Part shown: positions 1 to 7,340 of the stretch, piece after piece
Position numbering within the stretch: position 1 is the stretch's first letter
Layout of the letters: each line of letters opens with the position of its first letter
Origin: JBBQIY01 sp964553035
GTDB lineage: Bacteria > Verrucomicrobiota > Kiritimatiellia > RFP12 > UBA3636
Assembly (NCBI GenBank): GCA_964553035.1
Contig: CAZKJH010000086.1
Location: 1-16,059 of the forward strand
Length of the DNA: 16,059 bases
Reading direction: 5' to 3'
The notes under the pieces: generated by a model
The model's database searches: none
Told to the model about the DNA's origin: nothing
What the model saw: the letters and a program-made list of their open reading frames with translations, nothing else
Made by a program: the position numbers and the translations under genes

Positions 1-429
1 GGCCATCGGATTCCGGCAACGCCGGAAAGCGAGGTGCCGTGTCAGGATCGATGCCCGGCGATACGGGCAAAGCACGGCGCGATTATCACACGGTTTTTCG
101 AGCGACCGATGGGTGCGCACATTGGCGGCTATCGCCGCCTTCGTCGACGCCCCGTGGCTGTCGTGTGTTGTACACCCATCACCCGCCGCCGCATGAACCT
201 GCCATGCCCCTGTCGCTAACCGATTACACGAATTTGAAAGAATCAACTGGACAATCTAAAAGCGATACGCTAATCTCAAACAGATTAGTTTTTTATTGTC
301 TTACCCAATCGGAAACTTCGCAAACAATGAATCTTGAACCCTGTATCACGCCATATCCTAGGGAAACACTTTAACTGCGGCTAATCCGCTTCACCAACAC
401 TCACTTATCGACTCTAAAAGGACTCCCAC
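1..429. other. Gene-free region upstream of guaA, hairpin-rich left part
   Basis: I see no supportable gene here. Two plus frames are open from the window edge (one to 219, one to 374), but neither reads like a protein. The first 180 bases are GC-rich and contain several perfect inverted repeats: 11-27 (7-bp stem, AAC loop), 52-69 (6-bp stem), 124-139 (6-bp stem, TATC loop), and a long-range 8-bp pairing of 108-115 with 173-180 that encloses the third hairpin. From about 220 the DNA becomes AT-rich and holds a terminator (270-294). The part could be the tail of an upstream gene, a palindromic intergenic repeat, or a structured RNA ending at the terminator. The sequence alone does not decide. 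Confidence 0.5.
270..294 (+). terminator. Rho-independent terminator
   Basis: A perfect 7-bp stem CTAATCT/AGATTAG with a 5-base loop (CAAAC) is followed directly by six T residues. The stem is AT-rich, hence weak, but the arrangement is classical. It would end a plus-strand transcript entering from the left and separates it from guaA. Confidence 0.65.
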
Positions 430-1737
430 ATGCAACAAGACATGATCGTCATTCTCGACCTTGGCAGCACCGAAACCACGACACTCGCTCGCCAGATCCG
501 CGCCCTTGGTGTTTACAGCGAAATCCACTCGCACGACATTACTGCCGAAGAGCTAAAGAAATTGCCTAACGTCAAAGGCATCATCTTTTTCGGTGGCGTT
601 AACCATGTTGTTGATGGCGTGGCGATCGATGTGAGCCCTGCGATCAGTGGCGCACGGATTCCCAAAATGGCCATCGCGCACCCTGCCGCCAAATGTAAAC
701 TGCGCATTGACACCTGGCCCAAAAGTCAAGCCGCTGTCAATAAAATCCTCAAGCCGTTCCTGTTCGAGACCTGCAAGGCCGTGAAGAATTGGAACATGAA
801 GAATTTCGCAGCGGATCAGATTGACCGCATCCGCAAGCAAGTTGGCGACCGCAAAGTTCTGTTGGCCCTCTCTGGTGGCGTTGATAGTTCCGTCGTTGCC
901 GCCCTCCTCATCAAAGCAATCGGGCCGCAACTCGAATGCGTACACGTCAACCACGGCCTCATGCGCAAAGGCGAATCAGAAGATGTTGTGCGCGTCTTCC
1001 GCGATCAATTAGGTGCCAACCTCACGTATGTTCAAGCAGAAGAGCGTTTTCTAGAAAAACTGAAAGGTGTCGCCGAGCCAGAAGCAAAACGCAAAATCAT
1101 CGGTGCCGAATTCATCCGAGTATTCGAAGAACAAGCCCGCACACACCAAGGCATCGACTTCCTCGCCCAGGGAACGATCTACCCTGACATTGTTGAGAGC
1201 GGAACGAAAACCGCCAAGTCCATCAAAAGCCACCATAATGTCGGCGGCCTACCCGCCGATCTAAAATTCGCACTTGTTGAGCCGATTCGGCAACTGTTCA
1301 AGGACGAAGTTCGCGCCTGCGGCCTCGAACTCGGACTTCCTGTAGAAATGGTTTATCGTCAACCGTTCCCTGGCCCGGGACTCGGTGTTCGTTGCCTCGG
1401 CGCCATCACCAAAGACCGCCTTGAAGCTGTTCGCGAATCGGATGCGATTTTAGGGGAAGAATTTAAGAAAGCCGGGCTCGATAAAAAAGTCTGGCAGTAT
1501 TTCACAGTCGTGCCCGATTGCAAGTCTACAGGCGTTCGTAACAACGCACGCTCCTACGAATTTCCGGTTATTATTCGCGCCGTCAACACCATCGATGCCA
1601 TGCACGCCACCATCGAACAGATCGACTGGCCGATCCTCCTGAAGATCACAGACCGGATTCTCAAAGAGGTCGGGTCCATTAATCGCGTCTGCTACGACCT
1701 GAGTCCCAAGCCCATTGCAACGATTGAATGGGAATAG
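430..1737 (+). CDS. guaA: GMP synthase with degenerate, shortened glutamine amidotransferase domain
   Basis: The protein converts XMP to GMP using ATP and ammonia in de novo guanine nucleotide synthesis. The ATP-pyrophosphatase half is complete: P-loop SGGVDSS at residues 148-154, then AQGTIYPD, KSHHNVGGLP, FPGPGLGVR, and the family's C-terminal end ATIEWE in the dimerisation domain. The N-terminal glutaminase half is unusual. Residues 1-80 align with the start of a class I amidotransferase (ILDLGS, GVYSEIH, GIIFFGG). Where the nucleophile motif GxCxG should stand the protein reads AIAHPAAK, and about 80-90 residues, including the catalytic His-x-Glu, are missing before the normal linker resumes near residue 107. 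Total length is 435, against about 525 in E. coli. The enzyme should therefore depend on free ammonia or on a separate glutaminase. The start is the ATG at 430, with AAAAGGA at 416-422 seven bases upstream. The gene converges on the glycerate kinase gene. Confidence 0.95.
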   Translation: MQQDMIVILDLGSTETTTLARQIRALGVYSEIHSHDITAEELKKLPNVKGIIFFGGVNHVVDGVAIDVSPAISGARIPKMAIAHPAAKCKLRIDTWPKSQAAVNKILKPFLFETCKAVKNWNMKNFAADQIDRIRKQVGDRKVLLALSGGVDSSVVAALLIKAIGPQLECVHVNHGLMRKGESEDVVRVFRDQLGANLTYVQAEERFLEKLKGVAEPEAKRKIIGAEFIRVFEEQARTHQGIDFLAQGTIYPDIVESGTKTAKSIKSHHNVGGLPADLKFALVEPIRQLFKDEVRACGLELGLPVEMVYRQPFPGPGLGVRCLGAITKDRLEAVRESDAILGEEFKKAGLDKKVWQYFTVVPDCKSTGVRNNARSYEFPVIIRAVNTIDAMHATIEQIDWPILLKITDRILKEVGSINRVCYDLSPKPIATIEWE

Positions 1738-1742
1738 AAGTA

Positions 1743-2882
1743 TCAGCGCCTTTGCTCTACCGTAAGCCAAAGCCGTAATACATTCTCAGCAGCAGCACGA
1801 AGATTGTCTTTCGCATTATGGCGAGCGACTTCGAAGGTTTGACATGTCCGGTTGATGGAGAACATTGCGGCGACACCCAAATCGTACAACACCTCGGCTC
1901 CAGCGTCGATTCCACCAGCCACGACAACAACCGGTACGTTCTGCCGCTTCGCTCGCAGCGCGATGCCCGAGATCACCTTACCCATCGCACTCTGGGCGTC
2001 CACTCTTCCCTCTCCCGTTATCACCAAGTCTGCATCGGTCAGCATGGCATCAAAGCCAACCGTATCCAGAATCGTATCAATCCCAGACTTCAGCTTGCCG
2101 CCTAGAAATGCAATCACACCCGCGCCCATGGCACCGGCGGCACCGGTACCGGGCACATCGGCAATGCTTCCGCCCATTTTGTTTGCTATCACTTTGTCAA
2201 CCGACTTCAGTCCACTGTCCAGCTCAATCACGTCCGTCTTCGAGGCCCCTTTTTGTGGCGCAAACACGTAGGCCGCCCCCTTGGGACCATGCATCGGTGA
2301 ATCGATGTCGCACATGGCGGTGATCTCAACGCCGTGTAGAAAAAACGACGCTGCGGTGGCATCATAATCGGCAATCGCCGAAAGTGTGCCTCCCACCGGC
2401 ACAAAAGGGTGCTCATTTTCGTCTTTGAATACGACCCCCAATGCGTCCGCCATGCCAGTCCCAGCGTCGTTTGTGCAACTTCCGCCAAGCCCAAGGATTA
2501 TTCGACGGCAGCCTGAGCGAACGGCATGCGCGATCATCTCTCCCACCCCGTATGTCGTCGTCTCAAGCGGATTCTGGCGTCCTTCAACGAGTGGAAGCCC
2601 GGCACATTGCGCCATCTCCATGACGGCGATATCGGCTTGACGAATGTACTGAACGTCGAGTGGCTCGCCATAGGGTCCGCTTACGCGCACATCGACCCGA
2701 CGACTCTCCGGCATAGCTTGTTGAAAACAAGCAACGGTGCCCTCGCCGCCGTCAGCTATTGGCACCCCAACGACAGTACACCTCGGCGCAAGCGAGGCAA
2801 TAACTTCGCTAATCACGTGGCACGCTTCCGCAGACGAAAGTGTGCCTTTGAACGAATCCGGTATTACGATACATTTTTTCAT
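1743..2882 (-). CDS. glxK: Glycerate kinase (GlxK/GarK family)
   Basis: The enzyme phosphorylates D-glycerate with ATP (the GarK/GlxK family gives 2-phosphoglycerate), feeding glycerate into lower glycolysis. The 379 residues match the family's usual length. Family signatures are visible: an N-terminal PDSFKGTLSS (8-17), PIADGGEGT (41-49), a glycine-rich GLGGSCTNDAGTGMADALG stretch (131-149), PGTGAAGAMGAG (244-255), and TGEGRVDAQSAMGK (289-302). The ATG start at 2882 is preceded by a strong GGGAGGGAAG ribosome-binding site. The gene stands alone on the minus strand; its stop lies 5 bp from the guaA stop, leaving no room for a separate terminator. No other glyoxylate or glucarate pathway gene is nearby, so the metabolic source of glycerate is unknown. 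The family call is firm; the exact symbol is less so. Confidence 0.92.
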   Translation of the reverse strand: MKKCIVIPDSFKGTLSSAEACHVISEVIASLAPRCTVVGVPIADGGEGTVACFQQAMPESRRVDVRVSGPYGEPLDVQYIRQADIAVMEMAQCAGLPLVEGRQNPLETTTYGVGEMIAHAVRSGCRRIILGLGGSCTNDAGTGMADALGVVFKDENEHPFVPVGGTLSAIADYDATAASFFLHGVEITAMCDIDSPMHGPKGAAYVFAPQKGASKTDVIELDSGLKSVDKVIANKMGGSIADVPGTGAAGAMGAGVIAFLGGKLKSGIDTILDTVGFDAMLTDADLVITGEGRVDAQSAMGKVISGIALRAKRQNVPVVVVAGGIDAGAEVLYDLGVAAMFSINRTCQTFEVARHNAKDNLRAAAENVLRLWLTVEQRR

Positions 2883-3112
2883 CCTCTTCCCTCCCTGCCA
2901 TAGCCAAATATCACCAGGAAGAGAAGAGTAATAGAAAACCTCAGAATCCGCAAGTCTTAGAGAATTCCGGATTCAGATGGAGCCCGGAAGAAATGGGAAT
3001 TCAGCACTATGTGCCCTGTGGCAGTGTCTGGTCTACGCTCGACAACAGCACAAACTGATCCTTCGTTACACGCCACTCACCACTCACCAATCACAACTTC
3101 TGTAAATTTTTA

Positions 3113-3141
3113 TTGCTCTGAGCTGATTCTTAAGCTATGCT
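3113..3141 (+). promoter_or_regulatory. Possible sigma-70 promoter of tpx
   Basis: TTGCTC (3113-3118) and TATGCT (3136-3141) are separated by 17 bases, about 45 bases before the tpx start. Spacing is ideal, but the match to consensus is only moderate (3/6 and 4/6). Confidence 0.35.
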
Positions 3142-3172
3142 TATGAGACATCCAGCAAATGAGTCTACATTC

Positions 3173-3178
3173 AAGGAG
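3173..3178 (+). promoter_or_regulatory. Ribosome-binding site that fixes the tpx start
   Basis: AAGGAG lies 7 bases before the ATG at 3186. A further in-frame ATG at 3159 lies upstream of this site and would add nine residues not typical of the family. The Shine-Dalgarno position therefore favours 3186. Confidence 0.7.
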
Positions 3179-3185
3179 AAACAGT

Positions 3186-3677
3186 ATGAAAGTTACATTC
3201 AAAGGCAATCCATTCGATCTTCAAGGGACAGAAATTCGTGTCGGACAAAAGGCACCAGACTTCACCGCAGCGAACAAGGATCTCTCGCCCTTCAAGCTAA
3301 GCGGAGTCAAGGGCCGGAAGCTGATCGTTGCGGTTCCGTCAATCGATACACCCGTCTGCGATGCTGAAGTGCGTCGGTTCAACACCGAGGCAACGGCCCT
3401 CGCGAACACCACCGTCATCACCATCTCGATGGATCTTCCCTTTGCACAGGCTCGCTGGTGCGGTGCTGCTGGTGTTGACAAGCTGGTCACCGTCAGTGAC
3501 TACAAAGACCACGATTTTGCGAAGAAATACGGCACTTTTCTACCCGCACTCGGTTTGCTGACGCGTGCCGTTTTTTTACTCGCCGAGGATAACACCGTCC
3601 TTTACGTGGAATATGTTCCCGAGGTCACCAACCACCCGAACTACGACACCGTCCTCGCCGCCGCTAAAAAGGCATAG
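3186..3677 (+). CDS. tpx: Thiol peroxidase (atypical 2-Cys peroxiredoxin, Tpx)
   Basis: This peroxiredoxin reduces hydrogen peroxide and alkyl hydroperoxides with electrons from thioredoxin. Its 163 residues fit the family (E. coli Tpx is 168). The peroxidatic cysteine is C58 in PSIDTPVCDAEVRRF, and the resolving cysteine is C92 in SMDLPFAQARWC; their 34-residue spacing equals that of C61/C95 in E. coli. The N-terminal VGQKAPDF and the C-terminal VPEVTNHPNYD motifs are also typical. The start was chosen by the ribosome-binding site at 3173-3178. The gene has its own likely promoter and terminator, so it is probably a single-gene transcript. Confidence 0.95.
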   Translation: MKVTFKGNPFDLQGTEIRVGQKAPDFTAANKDLSPFKLSGVKGRKLIVAVPSIDTPVCDAEVRRFNTEATALANTTVITISMDLPFAQARWCGAAGVDKLVTVSDYKDHDFAKKYGTFLPALGLLTRAVFLLAEDNTVLYVEYVPEVTNHPNYDTVLAAAKKA

Positions 3678-3718
3678 TAGCATCACTAGCCCTTCCCTGC
3701 GTAGCCATTGTTTCTCTT

Positions 3719-3755
3719 AGCGGAGGTGCTATCTTTAGCGCCTCTCGCTGCTTTT
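3719..3755 (+). terminator. Rho-independent terminator of tpx
   Basis: A 13-bp stem (3719-3731 with 3736-3749) closes a TCTT loop, with one bulged T and one G-T pair. It is followed by GCTTTT. It sits 42 bases after the tpx stop. The other side carries no T-run for the minus strand, so the 3D-domain gene coming from the right is not clearly terminated by it. Confidence 0.65.
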
Positions 3756-3817
3756 AGTAGCGGATATGGTGGGTTTACCTGTCATCCGGCTGGCCCGCTG
3801 AGACAGCCATTTTCTTT

Positions 3818-4333
3818 TTACGGCTTCTTCCAGACCGTAACGCGAACTTGCTTCTGGCGGCCCCACCGCAGTGCTTCACGCTCCGTAGAAAACCACACAT
3901 CAAGTCGATTCGGCCCCTTGATCGCACCGCCTCTATCCTCAACTCTTCCGTAGCCGTAGCCGGGGATATAAAGAACCGTGCCAAAGGGATAATACCGTGT
4001 ATCCGCCGCCACAGTTCCATGCTTGGCCCGTCTTCCGCTGGCGGTGATGCCAACCTTCTTGCGCTTACCCTTGTTCGGTCCGCTCGCATGGACTGGGCGA
4101 CCTAGCCAGTCGCGCCTCCACTCACAGGAAATCGGTCCGCTGTCGTAACCGGTCACTTCCATCGAAACGGTGATCGGTCTCGCTCCATTTGGAGGCCGTA
4201 TTGAAACTGTCTGGCATCCCTCCATCATCATGCAAATCGGCACCATCGCAATGAGGCTCGCGACAGCCAATAGCCTCTCAAGATAACCTGTTGCGGTACG
4301 AGGTCTGAGATTACGTTTTGAAGCACGCCTCAT
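3818..4333 (-). CDS. 3D-domain (RlpA/MltA-like barrel) exported protein, probable lipoprotein
   Basis: The C-terminal half carries the 3D domain, named after three aspartates: here D111 (AADTRYYPFGT), D133 (VEDRGGAIKG) and D145 (NRLDVWF). This double-psi beta-barrel fold also occurs in MltA-type lytic transglycosylases and RlpA-like wall proteins, so a role on peptidoglycan is likely, though I see no proof of catalysis. Residues 20-40 form a hydrophobic signal ending in MMEGC; C40 may be lipidated, although Glu at -2 of the lipobox is unusual. The N-terminus is strongly basic. The ATG at 4333 lies one base after the stop of the YihY gene, so the two are almost certainly co-transcribed and probably translationally coupled. 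It is the last gene of the minus-strand run. Confidence 0.8.
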   Translation of the reverse strand: MRRASKRNLRPRTATGYLERLLAVASLIAMVPICMMMEGCQTVSIRPPNGARPITVSMEVTGYDSGPISCEWRRDWLGRPVHASGPNKGKRKKVGITASGRRAKHGTVAADTRYYPFGTVLYIPGYGYGRVEDRGGAIKGPNRLDVWFSTEREALRWGRQKQVRVTVWKKP

Positions 4334-4334
4334 T

Positions 4335-5945
4335 TTAGATGCCCTCCGCAGGTATGTTTTCAGGCAAATCTATAATCTTGGTCGTGAGGCGAGTCTTGAG
4401 TGCTTCTTCCAGATCCTTTGCAACAAGCTTGGAGGTCTTCAAGCCGCTAACACCGAGCAATTGGGGCATCACGCCCACTTCTAAAAGCAGGCCGATCAAA
4501 TGGCCAACGCTCATCGAATCGAGGTTACGGCACACGGCATAGCTATTCGAATCTGCGGCCGTCTCCACGATCACGCCACATTTCACAAGATCGTGAGAAA
4601 CCTCCCGAACCAGCCTTGCGGAGATCTTGTATTTTTTTGTGAATGTTTGTAGATTGAGCAAACCATCGCCTTGGGCAATGTTGCGAGCAGCCTCACGCAT
4701 CAAGGCAACCGCCAGTAGAATCTTCCCCTTCTGATTCGCCCCGCGCCAGCCCAGTTCCATTCGGTAGCTATCCACGTTTTGCACGGCGTAGGACACCTCA
4801 CCGCCGAATAACAGAATCTGCCAACTGACATAAACCCAAGATAAGATGATTGGTACCGTTGCAAAGCCTCCAAAGAAGGTGCTGTATTTGGCAACGCCGA
4901 TCTGCAGGAAGAGACAGATTTTGAGCCAGGCAGCAAAACCGATCGCAGCAACCAAGCCACCAATGAGACCCGACGTTAGCTTGACCTGAGTGTTCGGCGT
5001 AAACCGAAGCATAAACGTGAAGGCCAACGTCAGCAAGAAAATCACCCAGACAACTCGGATGACGGGAATTCCAGCCATCGCCGAAAGAAAAAAAGCATCA
5101 TCGGCTTCACTCATCTTCGTCTCGATAAAGCCCATGACAGGAAGTGAAGATGCGGCAACACAGAGAAGTGGGCAAATGATCAGGACACTCAAATAGTCAG
5201 TAAATTTCCGGGCAAGCGTTCGATCCTCAATCACACCCCAGACCCGATTGAACGCCGCCTCAACGTCACCTAGAACGCTGATCACCGCCCAGATCAAGAA
5301 AATCAAGCCAATGCCTCCCAGCGCACCAAAATTCAAATTTTCCACTCTGTCAAAACCAATGTCGATTAAGGACTCGATTTTTGAGAGCGTAAGACCGCCG
5401 CCCGGTTTCGCATCCTCCGCAGAGTCAGCCGCAGGCGAAGCGTCTGGCGACTCCCCCTCCGCTGGGTCGCACTCAAATCCAGTGGCCTCTTGGGCTACGC
5501 CATTAAGCGAGACCGTAAGGGTCGTGATGCCGTTCGTTCCATTTTGCTTCTCAGCCAATGGCATTTCGACAACGAGCGACCGAACAAAACTCTTCGTCTT
5601 TTCGCGCATCGACTCATCATAGCTAACGGCACGAACCACCGAAACCGCCAGCGCAAGAATCGGCACGAAAGAAAGGAGCGTCATGAAGGTCAAGGATGAG
5701 GCATGAAGGCCGCATTCGTCTTCTTTGAAACCCCGTATGATCAAAAAGAAAATTCGACCGGTGCGCACCACGCGCCTCTTGAGGGCGGGAAGCGATGTGA
5801 GCTCGATATCCCAGATGTCCGTCGCGAGCAATTTGACTGTGGCCAGCTTAACCGTAGACACTCGCTGTGCGATTTTGTTTAGGAATTCTCCAAGACGCTG
5901 ACTCAGCGATGATTTTCCTGCCTGATTGTTGTTTTTAGACTTCAT
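4335..5945 (-). CDS. YihY/BrkB family inner-membrane protein (UPF0761) with C-terminal extension
   Basis: A multi-pass membrane protein of the YihY/BrkB family, once mislabelled ribonuclease BN; its molecular role is not settled. Typical parts are GLHASSLTFMTLLSFVPILAL (first membrane helix), GGIGLIFLIWAVISVLGDVEAAFNRVW, and SWVYVSWQILLFGGEVSYA (last helix); six helices can be read. Two features are unusual. The loop after helix 1 is over 100 residues long and contains an acidic Ala/Ser/Pro-rich stretch. After the last helix, about 150 residues look like a soluble winged-helix-type domain (LLNLQTFTKKYKISARLVREVSHDLVKCGVIVE). A longer reading from 6065 would overlap the acyltransferase gene by 62 bases and add 40 unlikely residues, so I chose the ATG at 5945 (536 residues), although its ribosome-binding site is weak. 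Confidence 0.85.
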   Translation of the reverse strand: MKSKNNNQAGKSSLSQRLGEFLNKIAQRVSTVKLATVKLLATDIWDIELTSLPALKRRVVRTGRIFFLIIRGFKEDECGLHASSLTFMTLLSFVPILALAVSVVRAVSYDESMREKTKSFVRSLVVEMPLAEKQNGTNGITTLTVSLNGVAQEATGFECDPAEGESPDASPAADSAEDAKPGGGLTLSKIESLIDIGFDRVENLNFGALGGIGLIFLIWAVISVLGDVEAAFNRVWGVIEDRTLARKFTDYLSVLIICPLLCVAASSLPVMGFIETKMSEADDAFFLSAMAGIPVIRVVWVIFLLTLAFTFMLRFTPNTQVKLTSGLIGGLVAAIGFAAWLKICLFLQIGVAKYSTFFGGFATVPIILSWVYVSWQILLFGGEVSYAVQNVDSYRMELGWRGANQKGKILLAVALMREAARNIAQGDGLLNLQTFTKKYKISARLVREVSHDLVKCGVIVETAADSNSYAVCRNLDSMSVGHLIGLLLEVGVMPQLLGVSGLKTSKLVAKDLEEALKTRLTTKIIDLPENIPAEGI

Positions 5946-6003
5946 TTCAGTGCGTTTTCTTCGTTCTATTAAAGCAATCGACGATCCGAAGAGCCCAACC
6001 AGC

Positions 6004-6888
6004 TCAGCGCCAACGTCGATGCGCCCAGAGATACTGTTCTGGGTACAAGCGGATAAACGCCTCAAGCCGACGATTGATATCGTTGGTTATCCGAAGAATA
6101 TCGGCATCCCGGTCTGAGGTCGGCTCATACACAAGAGGTTCGGAGGCGAGAATTTTGAACTTCATGAGGCCCGTTCTAACGCAGCACCCACAGATGATTG
6201 GTGCGCGCGTGGCTAGATGCAGTCGAGCGGGCGATGTAACGGTTTTAGCCGGATGGCCGAAGAACCCGGCCATGATGCCATGACTCGAGGCGTGTTGGTC
6301 AACGACCAAGCCAAGCATGGCTCCCGACTTCAGCGGACGAATCAAACTCAATCGATCCGTAGAGTGCTTAGAAACAACCTCTATGTTACGTCGCGGATTG
6401 CGGCGAAGCATGAAGGCTTGGGCGTAGCGGTTGTTCAGGTTCCGTGCAACCGCAACCAGCCGCTTGTTCAGGGACATCACGTGAGCACCCACCTCCCAAT
6501 TGCCCAAGTGGGCGATGGTGAAGACCCCACCCTTTTCAGGATCATCAAGGAAGGCGCGTGTCTCGTCAGGAACGCAGATATCAACATGCTCGGTCATGGT
6601 CTCCGGTGTGATCAGCCTGCTTGCCGCAAGCGACTCCACTGCAAGCATTCCAAAGCTTAGAAACGAGGCCGTCGCAATTCGCTTAGCCTCCTCCAAGTCA
6701 ACAGTAATGCCGGAGCGCAAGACGTTTTCGATAGCAATGCGACGGCGTTTTCGAAGGACGGCCCACGACAACCGCCCTAGCCACCGCCCACATGACAAGG
6801 CAACTGAAATTGGAAGCGCATCCGCCAAGCCCACTGCGATTCGCAGGGGGATATATTCGAGAAAATCTAGTGCTTTCGATCTAGCCAT
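6004..6888 (-). CDS. LpxL/HtrB-family lipid A acyltransferase
   Basis: A lysophospholipid-acyltransferase-like enzyme of the LpxL/LpxM group, which adds secondary acyl chains to lipid A at the inner membrane. The catalytic HxxxxE motif is present as H127-LGNW-E132. Downstream blocks also fit: VARNLNNRYAQAFMLRRN, LVVDQHASSHGIMAGFFG (substrate-binding and loop region), and the terminal QYLWAHRRWR. The 294 residues are normal for the family. The ATG at 6888 is preceded by CCGGAG five bases upstream. It lies 23 bp after the small lipoprotein gene and 58 bp before the YihY gene, in a run that also encodes LPS transport proteins, which supports an envelope role. Which acyl chain or position it handles cannot be read from the sequence. 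Confidence 0.9.
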   Translation of the reverse strand: MARSKALDFLEYIPLRIAVGLADALPISVALSCGRWLGRLSWAVLRKRRRIAIENVLRSGITVDLEEAKRIATASFLSFGMLAVESLAASRLITPETMTEHVDICVPDETRAFLDDPEKGGVFTIAHLGNWEVGAHVMSLNKRLVAVARNLNNRYAQAFMLRRNPRRNIEVVSKHSTDRLSLIRPLKSGAMLGLVVDQHASSHGIMAGFFGHPAKTVTSPARLHLATRAPIICGCCVRTGLMKFKILASEPLVYEPTSDRDADILRITNDINRRLEAFIRLYPEQYLWAHRRWR

Positions 6889-6911
6889 TCAAGCTCCGGA
6901 AATCGGGTCCA

Positions 6912-7238
6912 CTACGGTTTTACAAAGTGAACCGATTCCTCGTCTCGCCAGACAGAGGTATTGACCTGTTTCTTTTCAGATTTAACACCACTGATTTTTC
7001 CCTTCGTAACCTGTGTGCCATCAGGCCAGATGACGTAGGTACTGACGCGACCATAGTACACATCCATTTCACATGGTGTCACGGTGGGGCCCGTCATCCA
7101 GCGGAACGCAGCTCTCCCCTCGCCGCGCAACCGCACCATGGCGCCAGAGGGTTCGGAGGTAATCTTGATACGGGTTGCACAACCACTCATCATCACGCAG
7201 GTAGCTAACACAACTACAAAAAAACAAGTTCTTTTCAT
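6912..7238 (-). CDS. Small lipoprotein with PEGA-like domain
   Basis: A 108-residue protein with a lipoprotein signal: basic MKRT, hydrophobic stretch, lipobox MSGC with C20 as the acylated cysteine. Directly after it comes ATRIKITSEPSGAMVRLRGEG, which resembles the first strands of PEGA-type surface domains (the I-x-S-x-P-x-G-A-x-V pattern). The rest is beta-rich. An in-frame start at 7331 would add 31 residues before the signal sequence, so I chose the ATG at 7238, which has AGGAAA upstream. Function is unknown. It sits between the FmdB-type gene and the acyltransferase gene on the same strand. Lipoprotein nature is well supported; the domain call is tentative. Confidence 0.7.
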   Translation of the reverse strand: MKRTCFFVVVLATCVMMSGCATRIKITSEPSGAMVRLRGEGRAAFRWMTGPTVTPCEMDVYYGRVSTYVIWPDGTQVTKGKISGVKSEKKQVNTSVWRDEESVHFVKP

Positions 7239-7340
7239 CTTTTTCCTATTTTTGTGGACTGGCATAAGTGTCGCCATTCTCCAACAGTGGCGTCTGAATA
7301 AAACGTTCCGTTTGCCAGCTTCTATTTTCAAATTTTAACC

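Larger units (their letters stand above)
2883..3185. other. Intergenic region between glycerate kinase and tpx
   Basis: About 300 bases between divergent genes. It holds the likely promoters of both. An inverted pair TTCCGG/CCGGAA (2965-2970 and 2984-2989) lies inside a second pair GAATTCC/GGAATTC around 2963-3002. A three-unit 7-bp tandem (CACTCAC, CACTCAC, CAATCAC) runs from 3074 to 3094. No ORF is convincing. Confidence 0.5.

Noticed and set aside
34..374. Two overlapping plus-strand ORFs before guaA
   Set aside because: They have arginine/cysteine-rich or low-complexity text, no ribosome-binding site, and run through hairpins and, for the longer one, through the terminator at 270-294.
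553..954. 133-codon ORF antisense to guaA
   Set aside because: It is a shadow of a confidently identified gene on the other strand, with no motif of its own.
1852..2323. ORFs antisense to glycerate kinase
   Set aside because: They are shadows of the coding strand; proline/serine/arginine-rich text without domains.
5946..6065. Longer N-terminus for the YihY protein
   Set aside because: It would overlap the acyltransferase gene by 62 bases and adds 40 residues without family resemblance or a ribosome-binding site.
7239..7331. Longer N-terminus for the small lipoprotein
   Set aside because: It would place 31 residues before a clear lipoprotein signal sequence; the internal ATG has a ribosome-binding site.
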